A stretch of 64,000 nt of DNA from Cryobacterium arcticum (lineage in GTDB: Bacteria > Actinomycetota > Actinomycetes > Actinomycetales > Microbacteriaceae). Below are positions 38,656 to 47,812 of this stretch, in pieces. The stretch's first letter is position 1, and each line of letters starts with the position of its first letter. Made by a program: the position numbers and the translations under genes. The notes under the pieces were generated by a model. The model saw nothing but the letters and a program-made list of their open reading frames with translations, ran no database searches and was not told the DNA's origin. The stretch spans positions 310,001-374,000 of the forward strand of contig NZ_QHLY01000007.1 of assembly GCF_003185895.1 (NCBI RefSeq). The letters run 5' to 3'.

Positions 38656-40944
38656 ATGGAGGGTCCAGAAATCACGTTCGCCGAAACCGTTATTGACAAC
38701 GGCAAGTACGGCAAGCGCACCATCCGTTTCGAAACCGGGCGTCTCGCCCAGCAGGCGCAGGGCTCAGCCGCCGCCTACATTGACGAAGAGACCATGCTTC
38801 TCTCCGCCACGAGCGCCAGCAAGCAGCCGAAGGACAACTTCGACTTCTTCCCGCTGACCATCGATGTCGAAGAGCGCATGTACGCCGCTGGCCGCATCCC
38901 GGGCAGCTTCTTCCGCCGCGAAGGTCGCCCGTCGACCGAAGCGATCCTCACCTGCCGTCTGATCGACCGGCCGCTGCGCCCGTCGTTCGTCGACGGCCTG
39001 CGCAACGAGATCCAGGTTGTCGTCACCGTTCTGGCCATCGCGCCCGACGAGTACTACGACGTCCTGGCCATCAACGCCGCGTCCATGTCGACCCAGATCG
39101 CCGGCCTGCCGTTCTCCGGCCCGATCGGTGGCGTTCGCGTCGCCCTCATCCCCGACGACAACGGCTCCGGCCAGTGGGTCGCCTTCCCGAAGCACTCGCA
39201 GGTTGAAGAGGCCGTGTTCAGCATGGTCGTCGCCGGCCGTGTTGTGACGGATGCCGATGGCAGCGAAGACGTCGCGATCATGATGATCGAGGCCGAAGCG
39301 ACCGACAACGCCTGGACCTTGATCCAGGGCGGCGCCATCAAGCCGAACGAAGAGGTCATCGCCGAGGGTATCGAGGCGTCCAAGCCGTTCATCAAGCAGC
39401 TCATCGTCGCCCAGCAGCAGGTTGCCTCCGCGGCATCCAAGCCCACCGGCAACTACCCGCTGTTCCCGCCGTACACCACCGAGGTCTACGACGCCGTTGC
39501 AGCCCTCGCGTACGACGGCCTCAAGGACGTCTACGTGATCGCCGACAAGATCGCGCGTCAGGATGCTGACGACGTGCTCAAGGCATCCGTCAAGACCGCC
39601 ATCGCGGCCAAGGTCGAAGCGGGCGAACTGCCCGCCACCGCCAACAACCAGGTCGGCGCGGCCTACAAGTCCGTCACCAAGCTCGTTGTGCGCTCACGCG
39701 TTCTCAACGAGGGTGTTCGCATGGACGGACGCGGCCTGGCCGACATCCGCCCGCTCGACGCCGAGGTTGCGGTCATCCCGCGCGTGCACGGTTCCGCTAT
39801 CTTCCAGCGCGGCGAGACCCAGATCCTGGGTGTCACCACGCTGAACATGCTCAAGCTCGAGCAGACGATCGACTCCCTGAGCCCGGTCACCAAGAAGCGC
39901 TACATGCACAACTACAACTTCCCGCCCTACTCCACCGGTGAAACCGGTCGGGTCGGCACGCCCAAGCGTCGCGAGATCGGCCACGGAGCGCTCGCTGAGC
40001 GTGCCCTGGTTCCCGTGCTGCCCAGCCGTGAGGAATTCCCCTACGCCATCCGTCAGGTCTCCGAGGCGCTCAGCTCCAACGGTTCCACCTCGATGGGTTC
40101 CGTCTGCGCCTCCACCCTGTCGCTGCTGAACGCCGGAGTGCCGCTGCGCGCCCCCGTCGCCGGCATCGCCATGGGCCTCATCTCCGACACCGTCGACGGC
40201 AAGACCCGCTACGCGGCTCTGACCGACATCCTCGGCGCCGAAGATGCCCTCGGCGACATGGACTTCAAGGTTGCCGGCACTGCAGAGTTCGTCACCGCGA
40301 TCCAGCTCGACACCAAGCTCGACGGCATCCCCGCTTCGGTCCTGGCCGGCGCGCTGACGCAGGCGAAGGATGCTCGCACGACGATCCTCGCCGTGCTGAA
40401 CGCTGCGATCGACGCTCCCGACGAGATGGCACCGACCGCGCCCCGCGTGATCAGCGTGCAGATCCCCGTCGACAAGATCGGCGAGCTCATCGGCCCGAAG
40501 GGCAAGATGATCAACTCGATCCAGGACGAGACCGGAGCCGACATCTCGATCGAGGAAGACGGCACCGTGTACATCGGCGCTGTCGATGGTCCCTCGGCCG
40601 AGGCCGCTCGCGCCATGGTCAACTCCGTCGCGAACCCCACCAACCCCGAGGTTGGCGAGCAGTTCCTCGGAACTGTCGTGAAGATCGCCGCTTTCGGCGC
40701 CTTCGTCTCGCTCCTCCCGGGCAAGGACGGCCTGCTGCACATCTCTGAGGTGCGCAAGCTCGCCGGCGGCAAGCGCGTGGAGAACGTTGAAGACGTCCTC
40801 GGCGTGGGCCAGAAGGTCCTCGTTGAGATCACCAAGATTGACGACCGTGGCAAGCTTTCGCTCGCCCCGGTCCTCGCCGATGAAGCCGACACGCACGGTC
40901 GTGACGCTGCATCCGAGGGACCCGAAGCTCCGGCCGAAGGTTAG
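38656..40944 (+). CDS. pnp: Polyribonucleotide nucleotidyltransferase (PNPase)
   Basis: A 762-residue 3'-5' phosphorolytic RNase. Two RNase PH domains are present ([62 protein letters not shown], and [21 protein letters not shown]). A KH domain ([18 protein letters not shown], near residue 610) and an S1 domain (residues ~672-745) follow. Its actinobacterial relative was also studied as guanosine pentaphosphate synthetase. The start has AAAGGAGAG before the ATG. Codon usage is less GC-biased than in surrounding genes, as in rpsO. Ends with a strong terminator. Confidence 0.97.
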   Translation: MEGPEITFAETVIDNGKYGKRTIRFETGRLAQQAQGSAAAYIDEETMLLSATSASKQPKDNFDFFPLTIDVEERMYAAGRIPGSFFRREGRPSTEAILTCRLIDRPLRPSFVDGLRNEIQVVVTVLAIAPDEYYDVLAINAASMSTQIAGLPFSGPIGGVRVALIPDDNGSGQWVAFPKHSQVEEAVFSMVVAGRVVTDADGSEDVAIMMIEAEATDNAWTLIQGGAIKPNEEVIAEGIEASKPFIKQLIVAQQQVASAASKPTGNYPLFPPYTTEVYDAVAALAYDGLKDVYVIADKIARQDADDVLKASVKTAIAAKVEAGELPATANNQVGAAYKSVTKLVVRSRVLNEGVRMDGRGLADIRPLDAEVAVIPRVHGSAIFQRGETQILGVTTLNMLKLEQTIDSLSPVTKKRYMHNYNFPPYSTGETGRVGTPKRREIGHGALAERALVPVLPSREEFPYAIRQVSEALSSNGSTSMGSVCASTLSLLNAGVPLRAPVAGIAMGLISDTVDGKTRYAALTDILGAEDALGDMDFKVAGTAEFVTAIQLDTKLDGIPASVLAGALTQAKDARTTILAVLNAAIDAPDEMAPTAPRVISVQIPVDKIGELIGPKGKMINSIQDETGADISIEEDGTVYIGAVDGPSAEAARAMVNSVANPTNPEVGEQFLGTVVKIAAFGAFVSLLPGKDGLLHISEVRKLAGGKRVENVEDVLGVGQKVLVEITKIDDRGKLSLAPVLADEADTHGRDAASEGPEAPAEG

Positions 40945-40991
40945 TCGCTAGTTCTGCCGACCACCTCTCGCCAGGTGCGTCGGTAAGACGG

Positions 40992-41025
40992 AAAACCCGT
41001 CCTGCTTCGGCAGGGCGGGTTTTTT
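40992..41025 (+). terminator. Rho-independent terminator of pnp
   Basis: A 14-bp stem (AAAACCCGTCCTGC against GCAGGGCGGGTTTT, one T-G wobble), a C(TTCG)G tetraloop, then a run of T. Confidence 0.92.
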
Positions 41026-41044
41026 GCGTTCGCGGGCGGATGCG

Positions 41045-41521
41045 TCAGACGCGCGGCTGCACGCCGCGTTCGAGTAGCGGCACCACCCGGAACGGGATCA
41101 GCTCGCCCATCGCCAGGGAGGTCTCGGTGCGCTCGACGCCGTCGCAGGCCAGGATGGTGCGGTCGATCCGGAACAGGTCTTCAGCATCGGCGCAGGCCAC
41201 CCGCACCAGCAGGTCGGCAGCACCGCTCATTCCGTGCGCCTGCACGATCTCGGGAATCAGGCTCAGCTCCGCAATGATCTCGGCGGCGCGCTTCTGTTCG
41301 ATGTAAACCTCGATGAAGGCGGTCAGCGGGTAGCCCAGCACGGCCGGGCTGATCCGGCGGTCGAAGTCGAGGAAAACCTTGGCCTCTTCGAGCCGGGTCA
41401 TACGGGCCTGCACGGTGTTGCGGGAGAGGCCCAGCGCCTGGGCGAGACCCACGTAGGTGCTGTTCGGCTCGGCGCACAACGCGCGGAGAAGCTCGAGATC
41501 GACTCTGTCCAGATGGTGCAT
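41045..41521 (-). CDS. Lrp/AsnC family transcriptional regulator
   Basis: A 158-residue protein with an N-terminal helix-turn-helix (LDRVDLELLRALCAEPNSTYVGLAQALGLSRNTVQARMTRLEE) and a C-terminal RAM ligand-binding domain (AFIEVYIEQKRAAEIIAELSLIPEIVQAHGMSGAADLLVRVA). Such proteins form octamers that respond to amino acids. Divergent from the pterin dehydratase/VOC gene (157-bp gap), its most likely target. The chosen ATG is 8 nt downstream of a TACCGT box. Confidence 0.9.
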   Translation of the reverse strand: MHHLDRVDLELLRALCAEPNSTYVGLAQALGLSRNTVQARMTRLEEAKVFLDFDRRISPAVLGYPLTAFIEVYIEQKRAAEIIAELSLIPEIVQAHGMSGAADLLVRVACADAEDLFRIDRTILACDGVERTETSLAMGELIPFRVVPLLERGVQPRV

Positions 41522-41529
41522 AGTGCCTG

Positions 41530-41535
41530 ACGGTA
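41530..41535 (-). promoter_or_regulatory. -10 box of the Lrp gene, near-leaderless
   Basis: TACCGT on the minus strand, 8 nt before the ATG at 41521; no strong ribosome site. Confidence 0.4.
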
Positions 41536-41678
41536 GCACGCACACTGACCCCGGAACACAGCACATTGCGCAGCATGACGAATTCTCACAGCGCAGAGGA
41601 GAACCCCGCGCCCCGGTGCCGGCACGATCGCGAGCCGGCAGGGTTGACCGGGGCACGGCCGCGCGGAAGAGTGGTCGC

Positions 41679-42338
41679 ATGATCGACGCCGACGACACCC
41701 TGCATCCAGACCAGACTCACCTGGTGCTCGCCGGAGGCGACTTCCTCCACCTGGATGACGCCCTCTATGCCGGTTACCGCACCGTGGATTTCGCCGCCGG
41801 AGTGCGTTTGGTCGACGCCGTTGCCGCCGAGGCCGAGGCACTCAACCATCACCCGGACGTCACCCTCGGCTACCGGAACGTCGGCTTCGTTTTGACCTCG
41901 CACGATGCGGGCGGCGTCACCGACCGCGACGTGCGGCTGGCCGTGCGCATTCAAGAGCTCGCGGCCGAACAGGGTGCACCGGCCACGCGAGAAGCACCCA
42001 CTCGAGCCGATATCGCGATCGACTGCGGCGTCGCCGATGCCGTGCGGCCCTTCTGGCGGGTCGGCCTCGGCTACGTCGAATCCGGCCCGGCCGACGACAT
42101 CGAACTCATCGACCCGCGCGGAACCGGACCGAAAGTCTGGTTCCAGCACATGGAGATCCCGCGCACGGAGCGCAACCGCATCCACCTGGACGTGTACGTG
42201 CCCGTGGCCGACTGCGAAGAACGCGTGCAGGACATCATCGATGCCGGGGGAGTGCTGCTCGCCGACGAACACGCGCCGGACTGGTGGGTGCTCGCCGACC
42301 CGGAAGGCAACGAACTCTGCGTCTGCAGCTGGAACTGA
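41679..42338 (+). CDS. Fusion of pterin-4a-carbinolamine dehydratase and VOC domains
   Basis: A 219-residue protein. Residues ~30-105 match 4a-hydroxytetrahydrobiopterin dehydratase (LNHHPDVTLGYRNVGFVLTSHDAGGVTDRDVRLAVRIQELA), with the catalytic His-His. Residues ~110-219 form a glyoxalase/VOC half (WRVGLGYVESG, VWFQHMEIPR, HLDVYVPVADCEERVQDIIDAGG, WVLADPEGNELCVCSW). Separately, the first recycles oxidised pterin cofactors and the second is a metal-binding fold with many reactions. Fused forms exist in actinobacteria, but the joint role is unknown. The divergent Lrp-type regulator may control it. Confidence 0.8.
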   Translation: MIDADDTLHPDQTHLVLAGGDFLHLDDALYAGYRTVDFAAGVRLVDAVAAEAEALNHHPDVTLGYRNVGFVLTSHDAGGVTDRDVRLAVRIQELAAEQGAPATREAPTRADIAIDCGVADAVRPFWRVGLGYVESGPADDIELIDPRGTGPKVWFQHMEIPRTERNRIHLDVYVPVADCEERVQDIIDAGGVLLADEHAPDWWVLADPEGNELCVCSWN

Positions 42339-42357
42339 AGCCAGGCCCAGTGGCTGG

Positions 42358-42861
42358 TTAAGCGACCGCCCGGCTGAGTTCCCGCTCGATGGCGCCGACC
42401 AGCTGGTCTGACTCGGGCTCCACGGTCGACAGGAACCGGTCAACGACCACGCCGTCGCCGTTCACCAGGAACTTCTCGAAGTTCCACTTGATCAGGCCGG
42501 GAAGCACACCCTTCTTGAACTTGGTGAGCTCGGCGTACAACGGATGCTGATTCTTGCCGCGCACGTCCACCTTCGCGGTGAGCGGGAAGGTCACCCCGAA
42601 ATTGAGTTCACAGAACTGCTGGATGTCCTCTTCTGTGCCCGGTTCCTCACCCATGAACTGGTTGCACGGCAAACCCAGAATCACCAGTCCGTCGTCGGCG
42701 AACCGGCGGTACAGCGCCTCGAGGCCGGCGTACTGCGGGGTGAAGCCGCACTTAGAGGCCACATTCACGACCAGCACGGTCTTGCCGGCGAACTGGCCAA
42801 AGGTGGTGACGGTGCCGTCGATGAGGGTGAGCGGGATGCCGTGCAGCGAGGATTCGGACAT
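42358..42861 (-). CDS. Glutathione peroxidase family thiol peroxidase
   Basis: A 167-residue BtuE/GPx-type enzyme with peroxidatic Cys38 in NVASKCGFTPQYAGLE, the second-Cys region LGLPCNQFMGEEPG and the late WNFEKFLV. It reduces hydroperoxides; in actinobacteria the reductant is usually thioredoxin or mycothiol systems rather than glutathione. The ATG lies 6 nt after a TAGTCT box, suggesting a leaderless mRNA. Length is normal. Confidence 0.93.
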   Translation of the reverse strand: MSESSLHGIPLTLIDGTVTTFGQFAGKTVLVVNVASKCGFTPQYAGLEALYRRFADDGLVILGLPCNQFMGEEPGTEEDIQQFCELNFGVTFPLTAKVDVRGKNQHPLYAELTKFKKGVLPGLIKWNFEKFLVNGDGVVVDRFLSTVEPESDQLVGAIERELSRAVA

Positions 42862-42867
42862 GCCGGA

Positions 42868-42873
42868 AGACTA
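42868..42873 (-). promoter_or_regulatory. -10 box of the peroxidase gene, leaderless
   Basis: TAGTCT on the minus strand ends 6 nt before the ATG at 42861. Confidence 0.45.
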
Positions 42874-43064
42874 CTCTCCGACTCTTCTGACCGGCTGGAC
42901 AGGGGGCATATTTCGACCTGAATGGGGGCCAAGTCGAACGTTTCGGTAACGCTTGCCGCGCGCCCCCTGCGAAATTTCTGGATCGGGTTATTCTCGGCTG
43001 TACCCGGGTTGACGCGCGTATGTCGACGGCCCGCGAGGCAGTCAGTGGAGGTGTGGGAGATAGC

Positions 43065-44243
43065 GTGGCGACAGACGGTGTGCAGGCAGACGAGGTGAGC
43101 CGGGAGTCCAGCCAGGCGGAGTCCACGCCAGAGTCAGCCCCCGTGACTGTGGACGCGCAGGCTGTGGACACGCACTCCGGGTCCTCCGCGCAGCCCGCCC
43201 CGCCGACGGCTTCGGCCCCCACGCTGACCGACCGCCTGGCCGCCATCGCCCTGCAGACCCGTCCGCTGCAGGTGCAGCACTCCGGACCGGTGCAGCGCGT
43301 CGACCGGCCCCGGGTTCCGGCCGCGAACATCCGTCGCACCATCGGCGACACCGACCTCTCCGTGCACCCGCTCGCGCTGGGCTGCAGCGTCTTCGGCTGG
43401 ACCACCGACGGCGACACCGCCATGGCGATCCTGGACCGGCACTGGGCGTTGGGCGGCAACCTGCTCGACACCGCCGACAGCTACGCGGCCGGCCGCAGCG
43501 AGGTGCTGATCGGGTCCTGGATGCGTACCCGCGGTGTGCGCGACGACATGGTGATCTCCACCAAGATCGGCCGCAACCGCGACAACCCCGGCCTGTCGCC
43601 GCGCAGCATCGTCGGCGCGGTGCACGCGTCCCTCGAACGGCTGGGCACCGACCACATCGATCTGCTGCACTTCCACTTCGACGACCTCGACGTTCCCCTG
43701 GAAGAAAGCCTCGGCGCCGTCGAGATGCTCATCCGCAGCGGCGAGGTGCGCTACCTGGCCGCGTCCAACTTCACCGCGGAGCGCCTGATGGAGGCCCGGG
43801 TGCTGGCCGCGAACGGGCTGCCCCGCTTCGTCGCCCTCGAAACCCCGTACAACCTGATGAACCGGGTGTCGTTCGAATCGTCCCTCGCCCTGGTCACCCG
43901 TGCGCAGGAATTGGCCGTGATGCCCTACTTCGCTCTCGCACACGGTTTCCTCACCGGCAAGTACCACTCCAAATCCGACCTCACCGACACCATCAGGGCC
44001 GGCCGTGCCTCGGCGTACCTCAACCGCACCGGTCTCAAGGTGCTCGGCACCGTCGAGCGCATCGCAGAAGACCACGGTGTCGCCCCGTCGAGTATCGCCC
44101 TGGCCTGGCTCCTCGCCCGCGCGGGCGTGGTCGCCCCCGTCGCCAGCGCCAGCCGGCCGGAACAGGTCGACGCGCTCGTCGCGGCCGGGTCGGTGCTGCT
44201 GGGCCGCGCCGACATGGTGGACCTGGACCGCGTCTCCGCCTGA
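43065..44243 (+). CDS. Aldo/keto reductase with disordered N-terminal extension
   Basis: A 392-residue protein. The first ~85 residues are acidic, Ser/Thr/Ala/Pro-rich and look disordered. The AKR barrel begins at RRTIGDTDLSVHPLALGCSVFGW. Catalytic residues are visible: Asp and Tyr in DTADSYAAGRSE, Lys in VISTKIG and His in DLLHFHFDDL. NADPH-dependent carbonyl reduction is expected; the substrate is unknown. I prefer the GTG at 43065 (GGGAGA upstream); an ATG at 43020 in frame is possible. The extension has no membrane segment or export signal. Confidence 0.85.
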   Translation: MATDGVQADEVSRESSQAESTPESAPVTVDAQAVDTHSGSSAQPAPPTASAPTLTDRLAAIALQTRPLQVQHSGPVQRVDRPRVPAANIRRTIGDTDLSVHPLALGCSVFGWTTDGDTAMAILDRHWALGGNLLDTADSYAAGRSEVLIGSWMRTRGVRDDMVISTKIGRNRDNPGLSPRSIVGAVHASLERLGTDHIDLLHFHFDDLDVPLEESLGAVEMLIRSGEVRYLAASNFTAERLMEARVLAANGLPRFVALETPYNLMNRVSFESSLALVTRAQELAVMPYFALAHGFLTGKYHSKSDLTDTIRAGRASAYLNRTGLKVLGTVERIAEDHGVAPSSIALAWLLARAGVVAPVASASRPEQVDALVAAGSVLLGRADMVDLDRVSA

Positions 44244-44329
44244 GCCGCCGGGTCGGCCGGCCGGACTGAGCCGCCGGGAAACGGTGCCGGGTGGGGTCTC
44301 TACCACCGGTGTCGTAAGGTTGAAGAGAT

Positions 44330-45697
44330 ATGAACGGTGCCGTTGAGTTCCCCCTGGATCTGTCCGAACTCTCTTTCCGGGCGGCGGGCGACTCCCTCGT
44401 GCGGCGGACCGTGCTTCCCAGCGGCGTGCGCATCGTCACCGAACAGGTGCCCGGCAGCCGCAGCCTCACCATCGGCTACTGGGTGGCCGTCGGCTCCCGC
44501 GACGAACAACCGGGGCACTTCGGTTCGACCCACTTCCTCGAGCACCTGCTCTTCAAGGGCACGAAACAGCGCACCGCGCTGGACATCGCGATCGCGTTCG
44601 ACGCCGTCGGCGGCGAGCACAACGCCATGACCGCCAAGGAATACACCTGCTACTACGCCAAGGTGCAGGACAGGGACCTGGCCATGGCGGTCGACGTGCT
44701 CACCGACATGATCACCTCCTCGCTGCTCGACCCCGCCGAGTTTGAGACCGAGCGCGGCGTGATCCTCGAAGAGCTCGCCATGGCCGACGACGACCCGGCC
44801 GACGTCGCCAACGAGCGGTTCTTTCAGGCCGTGATGGGCGCGCATCCGCTCGGCCGCCCGATCGGCGGCACCCCCGACACCATTCGCGCGGCCACCAGGG
44901 ACGCCGTCTGGGAGCACTACCGCGCCAATTACCGTCCGCAGGACCTGGTGGTCACCGTCGCCGGCGCTGTCGACCATGACGTGCTCGTGGCCGCCGTGAC
45001 CCGGGCGCTCGTGCAGGCGGGCTGGGACCTCAGCATGGCCGCCGCGCCGGTGGGCCGCCGCTCCGGCAAGGCCGCTGTGATCAGCCAGGGCCAGGCTGTC
45101 ACGGTCGTGCACCGTCCGCTCGAACAGGCCAATCTGCTCATCGGCGTTCCCGGCCTCGTCGCTGCCGACGACCGCCGGGTGGCGATGAACGTGCTCACCT
45201 CGATCTTCGGCGGCGGCATGTCGTCGCGCCTGTTCCAGGAGGTGCGCGAGAAGCGCGGCCTGGCCTATTCCGTCTATTCCTTCGCGCCCGGCTACTCGGA
45301 TGCGGGCATCTTCGGCATGTACGCCGGCTGCACCCCGGCCAAGGCCGGGCAGGTCACCGAGATCATGCTCGACGAACTGCACCGCCTCGCCGAGCACGGC
45401 GTCACCGCCGACGAGATGAAGCGGGCATCGGGCCAGCTGTCCGGCGCATCCGCCCTGGCCCTCGAGGATTCAGACACCCGGATGTCCCGGCTCGGCCGGT
45501 CGGAGATCACCCTGGGTGAGTTCGTCGACCTCGACGAGGCGCTGCGGCGCCTGGCCCTGGTCACCGCCGACGATGTGCAGCAGCTGGCGGCGGAGATGGT
45601 CTCCCGGCCGTTCTCGGTCGCGGCGGTCGGCGCCCTCGACGACGATGTGTTCGACGCCGTGCTGGCGGGTCGACTGGTGCCCAGCCCGCCCACCTGA
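44330..45697 (+). CDS. M16 family zinc metallopeptidase
   Basis: A 455-residue pitrilysin-like protease. The inverted zinc motif HFLEH sits at residues 68-72, and the third ligand Glu148 lies in GVILEELAM exactly 76 residues on. C-terminal family landmarks include GGGMSSRLFQEVREKRGLAYSVYSF. In actinobacteria this gene stands next to pnp, and the products resemble the mitochondrial processing peptidase beta subunit; its substrate is unknown. A TAAGGT box lies 9 nt before the ATG, with GAAGAG between. Confidence 0.93.
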   Translation: MNGAVEFPLDLSELSFRAAGDSLVRRTVLPSGVRIVTEQVPGSRSLTIGYWVAVGSRDEQPGHFGSTHFLEHLLFKGTKQRTALDIAIAFDAVGGEHNAMTAKEYTCYYAKVQDRDLAMAVDVLTDMITSSLLDPAEFETERGVILEELAMADDDPADVANERFFQAVMGAHPLGRPIGGTPDTIRAATRDAVWEHYRANYRPQDLVVTVAGAVDHDVLVAAVTRALVQAGWDLSMAAAPVGRRSGKAAVISQGQAVTVVHRPLEQANLLIGVPGLVAADDRRVAMNVLTSIFGGGMSSRLFQEVREKRGLAYSVYSFAPGYSDAGIFGMYAGCTPAKAGQVTEIMLDELHRLAEHGVTADEMKRASGQLSGASALALEDSDTRMSRLGRSEITLGEFVDLDEALRRLALVTADDVQQLAAEMVSRPFSVAAVGALDDDVFDAVLAGRLVPSPPT

Positions 45698-45811
45698 TCC
45701 GCGCCACCACAGCCGCCTCCGCGACGGCTAGTGCACCATCCGCTTCTCGCTCCTATCCACCTCGTCCCGTCCCAGACCCGACGTGGCCACGACCACCCAA
45801 CCGAAAGGGCG

Positions 45812-46417
45812 ATGATGCCCCAGTACCTCTACCTCGTCAGGCACGGCGAACAACAGGATGCCGAATACGGCCTGCCCGACGGCCCGCTGTCGCCGCGCGG
45901 CAAGCGGCAGGCGCATCTCATCGCCGAACGGCTCGGCGGGGTGCCGTTCACGGGTGCCTGGCACTCTCCGTTGCAGCGGGCCGCCGAGACCGCGGCGATC
46001 ATCGCCGAACGGCTGCCGTCGATCACCTCTGAGCCGTCCCCGCTGCTGTTCGACTGCATCCCCTCCGGCCGGGCGCCGGAGATGCCCAAGTCGTATGCCC
46101 CGTTCTTCAACTCGGTCAGCGACGAGCAGATCGAAGCCGGACGCGCCCAGATGGACGACGCCGTCACCGAATTCCTGCACCCGCACCGCGGCCCCCGGCA
46201 TGACCTGCTGATCACCCATAACTTCGTCATCGCCTGGTTCGTGCGTGAAGTTCTCGGCGCCCCGGACTGGCGCTGGATCAGCATCAACCAGGCCAACTGC
46301 GGACTGACCGTTCTGCAGCAGAAGCCCGGCCGACCCTGGTCGCTCGTCACCCACAACGACCTCGGCCACCTGCCCGTGGAACTGCGCACCGGCCTGCCAG
46401 ACCTGCTCCTGTTCTAG
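45812..46417 (+). CDS. Histidine phosphatase family protein
   Basis: A 201-residue phosphoglycerate-mutase-like phosphatase. The catalytic RHG is in LYLVRHGEQQDAE near residue 10, and the second His is in LLITHNFVIAWFVREVL. Substrate not deducible; members act on phosphosugars, phosphoproteins or phospholipids. GAAAGG precedes tandem ATG codons at 45812 and 45815. Confidence 0.88.
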   Translation: MMPQYLYLVRHGEQQDAEYGLPDGPLSPRGKRQAHLIAERLGGVPFTGAWHSPLQRAAETAAIIAERLPSITSEPSPLLFDCIPSGRAPEMPKSYAPFFNSVSDEQIEAGRAQMDDAVTEFLHPHRGPRHDLLITHNFVIAWFVREVLGAPDWRWISINQANCGLTVLQQKPGRPWSLVTHNDLGHLPVELRTGLPDLLLF

Positions 46418-46454
46418 CCCGCCGCTGCACGCCGGCCGTCGCCGGCCACCCCGC

Positions 46455-46937
46455 CTAGACGAGCGCCTTGCGGTACCAGTTCGTGGCGTTCGGGTTGTCG
46501 TTGTACGGCGGCACATCCTCGTAACCGGAGCGCTGGTAAAGAGCCCCGGCCGCCTCGAGGCTGGCGTTGGTGTCGAGCACGAGTTCTGTGGCACCGAATT
46601 CGCGGGCCCGGGCTTCCAGCTCGGCCAGCAACAGCTTGCCCCAGCCCTGCCCGCGCACCTGGGGCTGCAACCACAGGTGCTTCGCTTCGTACCGCACCGC
46701 GCCATCCGGACCATCATCGATTCGACGGATGCCGCCGCAGCCCACGAAGGTTCGCGACCCGGGTTCTGCGCTCACCAACAGGAACTGGCCACGAGGCGGC
46801 ACGAACTGCTCCGGGGTGGGGAAGGTGGTGCGGTAGCCGCCCGCCGCCGGGAACGTCGACGCGCGGTCGCTGAAGTACTGGGTGAGGAGGCTGATCGACC
46901 CCGCATCGGTGACCGACACCGCTGTGAATTCTGGCAT
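46455..46937 (-). CDS. GNAT family N-acetyltransferase
   Basis: A 160-residue GNAT protein with the acetyl-CoA loop HLWLQPQVRGQGWGKLLLAELEARAREFG and the C-terminal LYQRSGYEDVPPYNDNPNATNWYRKAL. It would acetylate an unidentified amine. Divergent from dapB: the two start codons are 59 bp apart, each with its own -10 box 6 nt before the start. Confidence 0.88.
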   Translation of the reverse strand: MPEFTAVSVTDAGSISLLTQYFSDRASTFPAAGGYRTTFPTPEQFVPPRGQFLLVSAEPGSRTFVGCGGIRRIDDGPDGAVRYEAKHLWLQPQVRGQGWGKLLLAELEARAREFGATELVLDTNASLEAAGALYQRSGYEDVPPYNDNPNATNWYRKALV

Positions 46938-46943
46938 GCCCCT

Positions 46944-46949
46944 AGGCTA
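46944..46949 (-). promoter_or_regulatory. -10 box of the GNAT gene, leaderless
   Basis: TAGCCT on the minus strand, 6 nt before the ATG at 46937. Paired with the dapB box on the opposite strand. Confidence 0.5.
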
Positions 46950-46984
46950 CGTGCCGCGGCTTCGGTGGCAACCGCCACGGTTGG

Positions 46985-46990
46985 TAGATT
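46985..46990 (+). promoter_or_regulatory. -10 box of dapB, leaderless
   Basis: TAGATT ends 6 nt before the ATG at 46997; no Shine-Dalgarno sequence. Confidence 0.5.
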
Positions 46991-46996
46991 GGCAGC

Positions 46997-47812
46997 ATGA
47001 CAACACGGGTGGCCATCATCGGCGCAACGGGCAAGATGGGTCTCCTGGTCTCCGACCTGGTCGAGGCGAATCCGGACTATGACCTGGTCGCCAAGCTCAA
47101 CTCCTCCAGCGCCCTCTCCGAGATGCTCGGTGCCGATGTCGCGATCGACCTCACCGTTCCGGCGGTGAGCCAGGGCATCGTCGACTTCGCCATCGACAAC
47201 GGCATCCGCGTGCTGGTCGGCACCTCGGGCTGGTCCCAGGCCCGCATCGACGCGCTGAGCCACAAGATCAAGGGCCGTACCGACGTCGGCGCCGTGATCA
47301 TCCCCAACTTCTCGCTCGGCTCGGTGCTCGGCACCGCGTTCTCGGCCCTCGCCGCCCGGTTCTTCGACTCGATCGAGATCATCGAGGCGCACCAGTCCGG
47401 CAAGGTCGACTCCCCGTCGGGCACGGCGGTGCGCACCGCGGAGCTGATGGCCGCTGCCCGCGCCGGTCTCGGCCCGGTCGCCGCCCCGCACGTCGATCAG
47501 CGCGCCCGTGGCCAGCAGATCGCCACCGTGCCGGTGCACAGCCTGCGGATGGCCGGCGTGCTGGCCCGTCAGGACGTGATCTTCGGTGGTTCCGGCGAGA
47601 CCCTCACCATCACCCACAACACCCTCTCCGCCGACGCCTATGAGCGCGGCATCCTGGTGGCCCTGGCTGCCGCCCGCAACTGCGTCGGGGTGACCGTGGG
47701 GCTCGACCAGCTCATCGACCTGGGCCTGTCCGGCGAGGTGGCCGAGCCGGCCGCCGTGGCCGAGGTACCGCCCGCCCGACCCGAAGACGCCGAGATGGAG
47801 CCCGGCGAATGA
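46997..47812 (+). CDS. dapB: 4-hydroxy-tetrahydrodipicolinate reductase
   Basis: A 271-residue NAD(P)H reductase of lysine and diaminopimelate synthesis, needed for peptidoglycan cross-links. It has the N-terminal Rossmann loop IIGATGKMG and the catalytic segment EAHQSGKVDSPSGTAVRTA. The family usually shows HH here; H132 is kept but the second is Q133, and K136 is present. The start overlaps nothing upstream, and the stop overlaps the next gene by ATGA. dapA lies about 4.6 kb downstream, so the two are not one operon. Confidence 0.93.
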   Translation: MTTRVAIIGATGKMGLLVSDLVEANPDYDLVAKLNSSSALSEMLGADVAIDLTVPAVSQGIVDFAIDNGIRVLVGTSGWSQARIDALSHKIKGRTDVGAVIIPNFSLGSVLGTAFSALAARFFDSIEIIEAHQSGKVDSPSGTAVRTAELMAAARAGLGPVAAPHVDQRARGQQIATVPVHSLRMAGVLARQDVIFGGSGETLTITHNTLSADAYERGILVALAAARNCVGVTVGLDQLIDLGLSGEVAEPAAVAEVPPARPEDAEMEPGE

